This document shows positions 28,931 through 38,961 of a stretch of 64,000 nucleotides of DNA, piece by piece. The stretch's first letter is position 1. The number at the start of each line of letters is the position of its first letter. The position numbers and the translations under genes were made by a program. The notes beneath the pieces were generated by a model. That model had not been told where the DNA came from and searched no databases. It saw only the letters and a list, made by a program, of their open reading frames with translations. The stretch is from Rhynchopus euleeides (lineage: Eukaryota > Euglenozoa > Diplonemea > Diplonemida > Diplonemidae): the NCBI GenBank assembly GCA_963210315.1, contig OY723270.1, positions 620,001 to 684,000 on the forward strand, written 5' to 3'.

Positions 28931-29640
28931 TGTATAGCAGTTGTCTGTCTGTGGGGTGAAGGGGGAGGGGGTCTGCGAGTGTGCGAAGAGCAACGGCTTC
29001 TGCGGGGGGGGAAGGTGGGGAGGGGGCGTTCAGTATTCTACACGGTGGTCTCCCGCACGTCAGTCTACACCTTTTTTGGGCGGGGGGGTTGAAGCGGGGA
29101 TGGGTACCCCCGCTCGCGGCAGTCAGCCCCCCGCCGAGCGGGGGTCTGACTGCCTCTATCGGGGGTCCAGACCCCCGCTCCAGGAGGCGGGAGTCCACCG
29201 TGTCCGGACAGTGGGTCGGGCGGGGTGTGGGTCGGTGGTCGTCAGGCAGAGAAGGAATGAGGTCGGTACAGAGGCGGAGGGTGTAGGGGGGGGTGGGGGG
29301 GGGACGGGTGGGGGACCTCCGGCAACGGTTCGTACAAACAAGCAGAAATAAGCGCAACGCGAGGGGTGTGCTGGGGCATATATACAACACAACACTGCAG
29401 TCTGTCTGTGGGGGGGGGGGGGGGGTGGAAGCGGTGCGAGGACCGTGTTTACGACCTCCACCGCCTCCAACACACTCTGCACACACACACACACGCTAAG
29501 CTTTTCCTGCCACACAAGGCGGGATACAGATCCTGCAGTGCAGTGCAGTGCAGTGCAGCGCAGGATACACGAAAACCCCTAACGCATGCAGGAAACGTCC
29601 CTCTATATCTCCCCCTGCACACTCGATGCGGGCAACCTAC
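28931..29640. other. GC-rich gene-free stretch
   Basis: This region holds G-runs able to form quadruplexes (near 29082-29170, 29286-29310 and 29411-29425), nested CCCCCGCTC / GAGCGGGGG inverted repeats near 29108-29200 and a CAGTG microsatellite at 29537-29560. No coding signal was found. Confidence 0.5.
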
Positions 29641-29658
29641 CTCACACACGCCCACCCG

Positions 29659-29707
29659 GGGGTGGGCTATGATCTGCGCAGGATCTCCCCACCCAAAACG
29701 TGGCCAC
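29659..29707 (+). mobile_element. 5'-truncated LINE copy C (49 bp)
   Basis: Only the last 49 bases of the LINE are present, from GGGGTGGGCTATGATC to AACGTGGCCAC, at roughly 90% identity to copies A and B. A perfect 14-bp duplication CACACGCCCACCCG flanks it (29645-29658 and 29708-29721). The insert begins just before the predicted 3' UTR hairpin, so reverse transcription stopped soon after priming. Confidence 0.9.
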
Positions 29708-29726
29708 CACACGCCCACCCGCTTGG

Positions 29727-29852
29727 TCACCGCCTGACAAATACTACATCTGCGGGACGCTCCCACTGCTTACGGCCGTCAGCGTGTTTATAATAAAGGT
29801 CGCCTTTCGGGGACTCCACCAGCTTCCAACCCGGCAGCAGCGGATCTGACAT
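29727..29852 (-). CDS. WW-domain mini-ORF or terminal exon
   Basis: The ATG at 29852 opens 41 codons that are almost only a WW domain: LLPGWKLVESPKGDLYYKHA, then GRKQWERP. The two signature Trp residues, the Tyr pair and the final Pro are all in place, so it should bind proline-rich ligands. The sequence before the ATG is GCC-rich and ends in CCACAG, a possible splice acceptor, so this may be the last exon of the metacaspase-like gene that lies upstream on the same strand. The stop codon is five bases beyond the 14-bp duplication of the truncated LINE copy, so the insertion may have altered the gene end. Confidence 0.55.
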   Translation of the reverse strand: MSDPLLPGWKLVESPKGDLYYKHADGRKQWERPADVVFVRR

Positions 29853-30024
29853 AGCTGTGGCGGTGGCGGTGGCGGTGGTGGTGTGGCAGCGGACGCCAGC
29901 ATGGCATCCCGACAGACTGCACTTCAAAGCGCAGTTAAGAAGGGGCGACGCTGTGATACAAGCCCAATGCCCTCCCACCTGAGCCACCACGGGGCGAGGT
30001 GTGGGGGGCAGCCACCCCTGTCCC

Positions 30025-30051
30025 GGTGTAGTCACCCAAGGTGACTACACC
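30025..30051. repeat. Perfect 12-bp inverted repeat
   Basis: GGTGTAGTCACC, three bases, then GGTGACTACACC. It lies between the WW-domain ORF and the last exon of the metacaspase-like gene and could form a hairpin in RNA from either strand. Confidence 0.8.
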
Positions 30052-30063
30052 CACCAAAGGCGT

Positions 30064-32990
30064 TCAAACCTGCCTGGCAATCTCACACACCCAAGGCATA
30101 CTATCCGGCGGCTCGGGACCGTAGCGCTGCTGCAGCAGGTGGAAGAGAAGGTCCTCCCGCCCACGGAACTCCTGTGAGGCAGCGGGGCGGGGTGGCAGGG
30201 TAGCAGGGCAGCAGGGATTGGGGCAGTGCCTGAAACTGCACAAATCATCCCTTCCTCCCTCCCCCCCTCCTCACCCCCATGCACCCTCACCCTCCAATCG
30301 TATGTGCTGTGCAGTGACCGCCCCACCACTTGGGCACCTTAAGTCAGCTCTCGGTCCATCCCGCGTGGCCAGTCCTGCTGACCAGAAGTGGCCCACTGGA
30401 AACCACACGGTTTTGTCTGTGAGCACATTCGCGTCAACCTTCATCAGGCAAAAAAAAAGATAAGGCTGTTGTTTGTGCGCCAAACCCGGGTGAACAAACC
30501 TCACGTGGTTTGCCTGGTGAAGGTTGGTGTGAATGTGCTGCACAGTCATTAGCAACAAGGCAAGGTAGATTGTGTTTGTCACCCAAAGCGCTGCCAGCTA
30601 TCTTTTTCACTCTGACAAGCTTTCTTCTTGTTGTGTCTGAAAAAACATGTGGGGTTTGATACACCGGGCCAAAAAAAGGATAAATGAGCCTTCGCTCTGT
30701 GCCAAACTGTGTCGATCTGTGTCCCCCAGTGCGAAGCGGCTCACTTCTCTGCACTTCTGAGCGAAGACCCCCAAGGCGTTTGTGCCACACAGCCAATATG
30801 AAGGGAACCCCCCTGGTGACACGCAGCGCATACGCGGAGCGTCGCCCCAACGGACGGCAGCTTCGGCGGGTTGTAGTGGTTGTAGAAGTTGACCAGCCTC
30901 TGCCTGGCCCAGGGGTCCAGCGGGACAAACCCGCCGTGCATCTGCGGGGCCGCCCCCACCACAGCCGCGCCCCCCCTCCGACCGGGCGTCAGCGTCCCGG
31001 CAACGCTGCCGCCCCCTCCACCGCCACCCTCACTCCCCCCGCCGTAGCTCACCACATCCCCCACAGCGCTGACATCCGACACCGCAAGCGGCACCGAGCT
31101 CGTGTGGAGCGAAGGGACATCAAGGGCACCACCGCCAACACCACCACTGAGGGCGTCAAGACCACCCCCGGGGCGCCTGAAGGAGGTCCACCCAGACCCG
31201 CTGACATCCCACTTGTCTTTGAAGTAGACCCACACCTGCTCGTTGGGGTAGGGCAGGCCACCCTTCACGCTGAATCCCCTGCACTGGGGGTGCGCCGCAG
31301 CCACGGCTGTCGCCTCGCCCAGCGTCATAAGGCGTGAGGAACCCAGGATATCCCCCCCGGTGCTGATGTACCCTGGGTACTCCTGCCAAGCCTGCGGCTC
31401 GCTGGGAACCATCTGCGGCTGCGCCGACAGCGCCGGGATACGCGGGACCGCCTCCGGGATGGGCACCACCAGCTCCCCCCCGATCGCTGGGAGAAATGGG
31501 CCCTCGATGTCCACCCTCACGTTGCTCTCACACACCACGTGGAAGGGCACGTCTCCACCCCCACCTCCCCCGGGATGGGCCGCACAAAGCTTCTCGAGGA
31601 ATACCGCGAGCGATGGCGGCGCTTCCGCCGACACCCCAGAAGGCGGCGCGTCGGCAGCAGCGGCAGCGCCATCCGAGACACGCCCAGCATCGACACCGCC
31701 TGGCTGCTTGCGGAACACCTCCCGGGCGATGTTCTGGAGGGGCCCGGCCTGCGTGGCAGGCACAGAGAAGGCGCCGAGCTCCGCCTGCAGATCCGGCACC
31801 GCCTTCTCCACCCAGGAGGCGAAGTCCTCCTCAAGATACCCTCCATCGAGGAGCGGGTTCAGGGCGCCGGGGAACCGGGCGTCAACCTTCTCTTTGAAGA
31901 GCATCCCGGCATGCCCCAACGCGGAGCGGGCCCCCCCGCGCATCGAGCGGAAGACCTCGGGGAGAGCGGAGGCAATGGACCCCTCCAGGATCAGCTCGGA
32001 TGATGCAGCAGATATCACCAACACGCTCGACTGGTATGCGGATGACTTCTGCACTGTGTAATTCGCCTTGTCCACCTCAGGGAAGGTGAGGCGGAAGGGA
32101 AGCAGCGGGTGGTGGGGGGGGGAGAGAGATCCGGCCCCCGGGGTGTCCATTATCACGACCAGGCGTGATGCAGGTGGGAGGCGCTTGACGAACAGCTGCG
32201 CGATGCTCTGGAATGGGATGGTTCCCGAGTCGCGGTGGTCAGCAGGGTAGAGTGACACCGATCCATCCACCTCCCGGAGGACTCTGCCTGCAAAGTAGAT
32301 CAGGGCGCACTCCCCGCTGCGGAGCTCGCCCAGGATCCATTGGACCGCCGCCTCGATGTTTCGCCGCGTCGGCATGTTCTCCACACACCCGTCATCCGCG
32401 AGGACACGCTGCCCCCCGGAAAACCCTTCCTCAACAAGGCACTCCTTCAGGGAGTAAGCAGATGACACACAGCCCTGCAGCTGAAAATCGGGCTGCCCGA
32501 CATAATTTATCCCGACGAGAAGCGATTTCCCCCTCACATCCCGGAAGACAGGCTCGCCCGCATCCCCGGAGGGTGATGTGTCTGCCGCGGTGGGGTCGGG
32601 GTGGGGGTCGCTGCCTGCGTCGCTGCCAGCTTCCGCGTCGGAGATGGCGATTCGCAGAACAGCCCCTTCGCACTTCGGACCTTTGAGAGAGAGCGTGTGC
32701 TCTGAGAAGGCTGAGATGATGTCTGGCCCAGCCTCCGCCTCGCCTATCACATCGTCTTCTGTCAGCAGGTCTTTATCCTTCACGGTGAACACGGCGGATG
32801 CGCCTGCAGGCGGTGCCGGGAAGGCGAAGACCTGGTCGAAGCGGGCGGTGCCCGCGTCTCCCGGGGGAGCCGGGCTGGTGCGGTGTTCGGCATCTCCCAG
32901 GAGAACGGTCACGTAGAAGTCGCCGGGGGAGAGGGCATCGGCCTTGGGGAGCCCCTCACAGCTGACGATGCGGATATTGATGCCTGGCAT
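30064..32990 (-). CDS. C2 domain plus catalytically dead metacaspase-like protein, two exons
   Basis: Proposed join of 30834-32990 and 30064-30171 (719 + 35 residues). The start MPGINIRI opens a C2 domain (1-115). A caspase-type fold follows from about 154 (KSLLVGINYV... YSLKECLVEEGF... ECALIYFAGR... LVVIMDTPGAGS). The His of the usual S-G-H-G motif is replaced (AGR, about 234-236) and the catalytic Cys of the D-x-C motif is missing (MDTPGAG, about 281-287), so proteolysis is not expected. A conserved-looking module (YFKDKWDVSGSGWTSF) and a two-part C-terminal motif follow: FYNHYNPPKLPSVGATL, then RGREDLLFHLLQQRYGPEP. The two parts are joined only if an intron 30172-30833 is removed; it has GTATGC at its start and a pyrimidine-rich tract with CACAG at its end. 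C2 domains bind membranes with calcium, so a membrane-recruited pseudoprotease is likely. Confidence 0.75.
30447..30660. repeat. Dispersed repeat inside the metacaspase-like intron
   Basis: The segment beginning GATAAGGCTGTTGTTTGTGC and ending near TCTTTTTCACTCTGACAAGC recurs in shorter form at 50845-50975 and in part at 51450-51515. It lies wholly in the predicted intron. Confidence 0.75.
30683..30771. mobile_element. Degenerate TCTTCGCT MITE in intron
   Basis: The right end is GAGCGAAGACCCCC and the left end is a decayed GAGCCTTCGCT. Interior words (CAAACTGTGTC, CTTCTCTGCA) match the related element at 59130-59238. If the intron is not removed, the metacaspase-like frame ends at 30741 inside this element, which itself argues for splicing. 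Confidence 0.6.
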
Positions 32991-33067
32991 GGTGCACAGG
33001 CAGGAGGCATGTGTCAGGTGGAGGTGTGTGCTGTGGCCTGGGTTTGTGAGGGTGGCAGGGGTGGAGG

Positions 33068-33191
33068 GAGGTTTTGATCGTCGAGAGTAGATGGAAAAGT
33101 AAGTCGCCCAGCACCTTCTTGCAATGTTGGTCCTTTTTGTAGTCACCACACCAGATATGTTGTACAAGGCAGATCAATGCACGATGGGAGG
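33068..33191 (-). promoter_or_regulatory. Shared upstream module, copy 2
   Basis: This is the partner of 28806-28930, ending about 80 bp upstream of the metacaspase-like start codon and in the same orientation relative to its gene. Confidence 0.55.
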
Positions 33192-33614
33192 GAAGGGGGG
33201 AGGGAGGGGGTGTGGCAGTTTGCGTCGGATTTGTGGCGACGCCCATCTCATCTGCTGCTCTCTCGCACTAGCGAGGACGTGTTCGGAGGAGGATTATACG
33301 GAGACGCGATGTGATTTATCGGAGAAGGGACAGGACCCATGAACAGTGTGTAACATCTCCACGTTTTGCAGCCCTTCGGACCACCTTCTCTGCAGAGAGG
33401 TGGTGCGGTCTGCTCTCACCCGGGCCGCTGTGTCCGCAGGGTGGAACGGCAAAGCACGAGGAAAACAAATCTGCTCTCATAATCTCGGAGGCTCAGTTCA
33501 GGATGGGGAAGGACGGGAAGAAGAAGGGGAAGTCGCGTTATCAAGGAATTCCCGTCGCATTTCCCTTTCCGCACCTGTGTTCTACAAAAAGCTGCAAACG
33601 GCAAACCACGCACA

Positions 33615-33723
33615 GGGGGTCTTCGCTGGTCGTTAACCTTCGTCAATCTTCGTCAGTTTTCAGCCAATTCGACAGGAAATGCACCAAAATGCACTGACGA
33701 CCACCCCCGTAGCGAAGACCCCC
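33615..33723. mobile_element. 109-bp TCTTCGCT MITE
   Basis: Terminal inverted repeats GGGGGTCTTCGCT and AGCGAAGACCCCC with a 3-bp duplication ACA on each side. It is one of a family of short elements in this window (40409, 54752, 58992, 59130). A 3-bp duplication and G-rich ends suggest the PIF/Harbinger type. Confidence 0.85.
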
Positions 33724-33756
33724 ACAGATAGAAAAGAGGAATCCGAGCCACTGCAC

Positions 33757-34879
33757 TCAAGGTGAAACGGAAGACACGGCACACACGGAAACAGAAGTGT
33801 AGTTCCTTGGTGTGAAGACCCACCTCCCGCAGGGGCTGAGGGCAACACCATAACCCCTTGAACTCACCTTCCCCACACATTCGCCCGTGCTGAGGCGGTA
33901 CAGCTTGGTGGCGTTGGTCACCACTGCAGTAACATCACCGGGCTGAGAAACAGACAGTGAGAACGGATCATCGTCCAGTGGCACAGTACGCAGGCAGGCG
34001 AGTGAGGCTGTGCACCACACCTTGAGTGACCTGTCTCCAGAGCACGACACCAGGTGACATCCATCGGTGGTCACGTCGACGTTGGTCACGTCATGGGCAT
34101 GCCCAGCCAAGGTGTGGGTGTGTGTGAGGGTGCTGATGTCCCACACACGGATGCTCTTGTCACCTGACCCGCTGAAGATCCTCGTGCCCGATACAGCAAT
34201 GCTGTGAACAACCTTGGTGTGACCCTCCAGCACAGTGTAGCTCGGTGTGCCCTTCAAATCCCACACGCACGGCCCCTCTCTTGTCTCCAGACACCAGACG
34301 TCCGCAGCGTGACCACGCCGCACTGTGCACCTGGATGCTGTTGTTTTCCAGCATGCACACCTGTTCCCAAGTTGCTGTCAGCCACACGCAGAGGGTGCCA
34401 TTTTGAGAGCTTGCCGCGAGCCACGTCCCACAGACTGAGAATGCAGTGCAAATAATGCCCTTGTTGCCGTGCGTTAAGTCTGCTACCACCTCAGCGGTGG
34501 TGGTGTCAAACACAGTGATGTGTCCTTTGAAGTGACCCACTGCACACAGCCTCCCACACCTCGACAGTGTGATGCAGAATATCTGGTCACTGTGCCCAGG
34601 TGAGTAGACTGCGGGTGCCTTGACGTGGGGCCAGCGCGGCATCAGCTGCACGGTACCCCCATCCTCCAGACCCGTGTCGGCAACACGATGTGCATCGTCC
34701 AGCTCCTCCTCACACCCTTCGATGCGTGCCGCCACCGCTGCAGCCTCACTGGCTGCGTCGACGGAACCCGCGAACATCTCCTCCAACGCTTCCGTCTTCA
34801 GGTTGAGAACGGTACCACCTTCCGGAACACCGACGACACAGCTGTGCCCGGTCCCGGCATGCTTCACCGACACATCCAT
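33757..34879 (-). pseudogene. WD40-repeat gene, copy 4, frameshifted
   Basis: A fourth paralogue starting with MDVSVKHAGTG at 34879. The reading frame shifts near 34262-34272, where copy 2 has CCCACACACGCAAGG and this copy has lost two bases of the CA run; the remaining blades continue in another frame to the stop at 33757. It is more diverged than copies 1-3 (LAASSQNGTLCVWLTA, LAGHAHDVTNVDVTT) and lies apart from the array. Either it is a decayed gene or the CA run holds a sequencing slip. Confidence 0.85.
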
Positions 34880-34929
34880 ATTCCGGCTCCCCAGTGTACC
34901 TGCGTGGGGTGGGTTAAGGAGGTGAGGTG

Positions 34930-35700
34930 TGTCGGGCTAGACGAGGCGGACCTCCAGCCATCCCTCACAAAAAAAAGTGTGTGGTGTGATTCAGGAACCC
35001 CCCAGAACTGGCACAGAACCGGCACAGAACTGGCACAGAACCCCTATTGAATCACACCAGTGTGACGGAAATTTATATAGCCTTTGTCAAGTCACTCTAA
35101 ACACGGCTAGTGTTGGAATGGCCCATCATGTAATGCTTGGTCAAGTGTGGGTGTTGGTGGCTGGTCAGATGGTACAGTCCTGTTGATGGATGGTCTGTCA
35201 AGTGTGGGTGAACGGTGCGTGGGTGAAGATGGATGGTCTGTCAAGCGTGGGTGAACGGTTCTCCGCCCCCACCCCGCGCTTCGCGCGGGGCGGGGGGCGC
35301 GGGGCCGCGCTTCGAAGGGAAACCCTCAGCGAGATGCCACTCCTGCAACGTCCTCCAGCCGACCTAAACAGGCCAGAACGGGCCAATACGTGCATGTATA
35401 GGCTTATCCAGGCTTACACATGCCCAAAATTCACGCGAAATTCGAGTGGTTCCTGAAAAAACACAGGCAATACGTGAAAAACCCCACCAAGAAAAAAAAG
35501 GAAAAAAAAAGAGAAAAAATGGGCCCACCCTGATATTTCGTGCCCCGTTCGTGCGAAGTTGCCCCTATTTCGGTAACACCAGAAATGTATTCCTGCTTTT
35601 TTCTAAGGATTTTTGCCTTGGATTTCGAACCCAGCAGTTCCCTGTGCCAGTCCCACAACCTCACGCAGTGCACTGCCTTGGAAAATTCTGTCAAAAAGCA
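34930..35700. other. Gene-free stretch with short tandem repeats
   Basis: At 35000-35042 there are three copies of a 13-base word ending in GGCACAGA. At 35188-35250 GATGGTCTGTCAAG and GTGGGTGAACGGT are each present twice. A GC palindrome-like block lies at 35270-35315. No gene is seen. Confidence 0.55.
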
Positions 35701-36010
35701 CTCATGGGCGCTAGTTTCGGCACGACTGCCGCAACCGGAACCGCATGGTGAAGGACTCCTGGATGGAGACCACCACTGGCAGCCCCAGGTCCGGTAGCTC
35801 GCCATCCTCGGCCAAACAAAATGTCGGCAATGACCGCCTTGTTTTCATTGTGCTGCAAGGCGCGTACGACCGCTTCATGCGATGGTTGCCTCAACAGCAT
35901 GAGGCGCTGCGCGGCCTGATGACCTCCTATAGGGTCGGCGCCATCTGACAGTTCCCACTGGTTCGACTCGCTAGATGGGGTATCCGGCGTCCACGGCTCA
36001 TCTCTCCTGG
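35700..36010 (-). pseudogene. Unidentified coding remnant
   Basis: On the minus strand, RLMLLRQPSHEAVVRALQH and NENKAVIADILFG run on, after a one-base shift near 35815, into DGELPDLGLPVVVSIQESF. The composition of both halves looks like real protein rather than chance translation. I do not recognise the family. Confidence 0.3.
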
Positions 36011-36134
36011 CCAGTGATCCCGCCATCATCAGCTGCCGGATGAAAGCAAAAACTGGGTTTCGGGACCGTTTTTTCCAACGACAGCGAACGACAGCAAGCG
36101 TAAGGACTTGGTGACAAGACAGGCACAAGCCACA

Positions 36135-36190
36135 GGGGGGTCTGGGGGGCAGAGCCCCCCAGCCGCTGGAGGCCACGGTAGTGAACATCT
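36135..36190 (+). repeat. GC-hairpin dispersed repeat (type copy)
   Basis: GGGGGGTCTGGGGGGCAGAG followed by CCCCCCAGCC and GGCCACGGTAGTGAACATCTG-like sequence. The G6/C6 arms form a hairpin. Further copies are at 44186-44250 (-), 44347-44403 (-), 57568-57622, 57735-57790, 59651-59705, 60888-60950 and 61055-61110, with a partial copy at 37896-37930. The preceding sequence (ACTTGGT-AC, GACGGGCACACG) is also shared, so the unit is nearer 100 bp. Most copies ride inside hAT-type elements. Confidence 0.85.
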
Positions 36191-36424
36191 GGGTCTTGGC
36201 TGGAAAGAACACCGGTTTTTTGGCTGCCGGGAAGAAACAGAAAAGGGGCGGGTGTCTGGAGGACTCATCCTCATCCCCCCCTCGGAAAAAGTTTCCTACG
36301 GAAAATCAGGGGATAAGATAGGTCTGGTTTTCCGGTTTTCAAAACCAGGGTTTCCCGGTTTCCGGTTTTCCATACTTGTGGAACGGTCTTGACGACGGGA
36401 TGTGGTTTTTCGGGCAGGAAAAAA

Positions 36425-36967
36425 CGCCGTGAAAAAAAAGGGAAAAAAATTCACGCCGTGAAAATGTATGAAAACTTTTTACATGGTATGACAAAGATCT
36501 TGCAAGAAATGTTAAGATATCTCGAAATTTCTTAAGACGTCTTAATGTAATGCCGAAAGGGCTATTTCTTAAAGATTTCTTACTGATTTCTTAAGACGTG
36601 TTTCTTAATGCCTAGCATTTTAATGTCCATCATTCTGAAAAGATCTTAAAAGATCTTTTCCAGAATGATGGACATTTTTAATGCTGGGAGATATGGAAAT
36701 AATGTCCATCATTTCATTAAGAAATCTTAAGAAATCCTGCATTTCTTAAAAATAATGGGGGTCATTAATTTAAGAAATTTAATGCAGCACCTGCATTAAG
36801 ACGTCTTAAGAAAGAAGTGAAAAGATCCTTTTCTTATTAAGACCTTTGTCATACCATGTTTTTAGGTGGGGCGCAACGCCGTGAAATATAGGAAACAATT
36901 ACCGTTGGGTTTCCTGGCTTGTTGGAGCACTCATCAAAGCAGCATACGTCCTTATCTTGTCCGTCGG
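36425..36967 (+). repeat. Left arm of a large inverted repeat (contains a foldback insert)
   Basis: Apart from the 377-bp foldback insert this arm matches the reverse complement of 38962-39095, including a perfect stretch of about 100 bp (GGGCGCAACGCCGTGAAATA to CTTATCTTGTCCGTCGG). Both outer ends are rich in ACGCCGTGAAAA words. The arms may be the ends of a 2.7-kb element. Confidence 0.85.
36482..36858. mobile_element. 377-bp foldback MITE
   Basis: Ends CATGGTATGACAAAG and CTTTGTCATACCATG, flanked by the 6-bp duplication TTTTTA (36476-36481, 36859-36864). The empty site exists in the other arm at 39065-39070 with TTTTTA once. The interior is AT-rich and highly self-complementary: a long hairpin at about 36625-36685 (TGTCCATCATTCTG... 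CAGAATGATGGACA) and many AAGACGTCTT / TTTCTTAAGA palindromes. Confidence 0.92.
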
Positions 36968-37266
36968 GGGGTTGCACTCACCACACGGAACCACCCTGTT
37001 GCGTCACACCTGGAACCATTCACACCTGCAACCACTCTTATGCATTTTAGGGCACACTGTGCAGTCGTTGTATCCCAGATGCGGACGCCTCCAGATAGGA
37101 GGCCAACGACACAGAGTCGCCGTGACCCATGGCTGCCTGAATGTGGCTCCACTCCTTCAACACAACCTGGCACAAGGGGGGTATGATCGGGGGAAGTTGC
37201 GGGACTCTGTGGAAGCGCAGATATTGACCCATTGGAGGTACTCCAAGAGCACTTCGCTGTGTCCAA
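36952..37266 (-). pseudogene. WD40-like fragment
   Basis: The frame contains LCVVGLLSGGVRIWDTTTAQ, which has the form of a WD40 blade end and resembles the LCVVGDREHHITVFDTTTAE blade of the tandem WD40 genes. Nothing else of such a gene is clear around it, so it is a short remnant. Confidence 0.35.
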
Positions 37267-37269
37267 TGT

Positions 37270-38961
37270 TTATAGAAGTTCGCAGCATGCCCCTCACTGA
37301 GGGCCTGCTGCGAACATGGCAGACCGAAGGGATGCTGTCAGCAGAAGATGGAAGACACTGGCGTGTTCAGTAGTGACCGTCTGAGGCCAAAACTGGCACT
37401 GCTCGCTGACCTGTATCTGTTCCAAGGCTGCTTGGGGCAAGATCAGCGGTTCTGTTCATTTTCTTCTACGGGCTCTGAGCACAAAGAACATGAACAACAA
37501 CAATTCTGATCAACAGACCACGCACTGGGCACCAGGCTGGTTGCTGTGCTGGCGGAATGGACTGTACATGACTTCTAGGCCTGTGGCATCAGGAAGTCGA
37601 GGAGGGTTGCCACCGCACTGTTCGTGGCGCTCGGCGCTGCGGGGGGTCTCCAACAAGGCGCCTCTTTGCTAGGGGGATTGAGCTGGCTGCCTTAGCAGCC
37701 GGCTTCTTGGCAGCCTTCTTTGCTGCGGCCTGTTGCGACATGTGACGACACCTCCTTGCGTTGTCACATCTCCATTCCCTGGAGTCATGTACCGAATGGG
37801 TTCCTCTCTCGCTCGCGCCATCCTCAGGTGCCCCAGGCATACCCCCTGATATGCCACAGCCATATAAGCGCAAGGACTTGTTTACTAGACGGGCACACGC
37901 CAGATCGGGGGGTCTGGGGGGGCAGAGCCAACAACGGGACATGACTCGTCTGTTTGCTGCATCGCACCCTGGGCTAGTTGGGTCACCTCAAACATTGAAG
38001 GCACCCCCTCAAAAATACACGCCAAAAAAAACTTTTTGAGAGTTGTGCAACAACGCAGGAAACTGTGCCAGTGCAGATCCTTGCAGAACTTCCCACACGC
38101 TTCATGACAGGCGCGTGGGGTGTGATCGACGAGCCACTCACAGGATTGCCCCAAATGTGACCGGAAATTCAAATGCGTGGCGACTCGGGCCGTTCTGGTG
38201 AAGTCTGGGTGGTGATCTCACACCCCACTTTTTGCCTGCCGAATTCGCCTTGTGTGCGGGACCTGCTGAACACTGTACGGCCCAGCACACACTGTCAGCC
38301 ACAGAAACAGCCTGGATCTGGCTGTGGCTGATTCTGTGGCCCAGTGTGGGCTGTTCCCACGTCCCTTCGGGACGTGACACAGTCTGACACCAGTGACAGA
38401 CACCCAGATCCGACCGCTCCCACACATCCAGCCAGACTGTCAGGCTCAACCCACCCACACCCATATCCGGCCCGTGTGCCGTGTATGGGTGGATTCGGGC
38501 CATCTGCAGGTTCAACACCTACACACAGCCACAGTTGCTGTCTCAGCCCACACGCACCCAGATCTGGCGTGTCTGGGTGTGTCCGTGCCAATCTGGGACG
38601 TTCCCGCCACCTCTTGGGTGAACCAGCAGAACCTGGTACTGGCTGGTCTGACCAAGTCCGAGGCAGAACAGTCCTGTCGTGCTGTGCTCGAAAGTGCCGG
38701 GCGATGGCAAGAAACCATCATCTGCACCCCGTGTCGGCCTCAACTGCACCCTCGAGCAGGAAAAAAAGGCCTCGGGCCTCCGGCCCTCAGACTAATTTTT
38801 CACAGCGTTTTTTCCGCCTATTTTTTTCCTTTTTTTCACGGCGTTTTTCTTTTTTTCCACGGGCCCGACGGGGTGACGGGGTTTTGAGGCCCCAAGCCCC
38901 CAGGTCCCCTACCTGGCCTACCCAAGTGCCTCACACCGGGTCCCCCCCTCCTGGTGGTCCA
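37270..38961. other. Interior between the inverted arms, no clear gene
   Basis: No domain was recognised on either strand. Visible structures are a UUCG-type hairpin at about 38357-38376 (ACGTCCCTTCGGGACGT), an imperfect inverted repeat at 38295-38345 around CAGCCACAGAAACAGCC, and TTTTTTTCACGGCG words from 38800. A stretch near 38610-38760 reads WVNQQNLVLAGLTKSEAEQ and might be a coding remnant. Confidence 0.4.

Noticed and set aside
33503..33697. MGKDGKKKGKSRYQGIP... as a first exon on the plus strand
   Set aside because: A lysine-rich start is visible, but the frame runs straight into a MITE and no following exon or donor was found.
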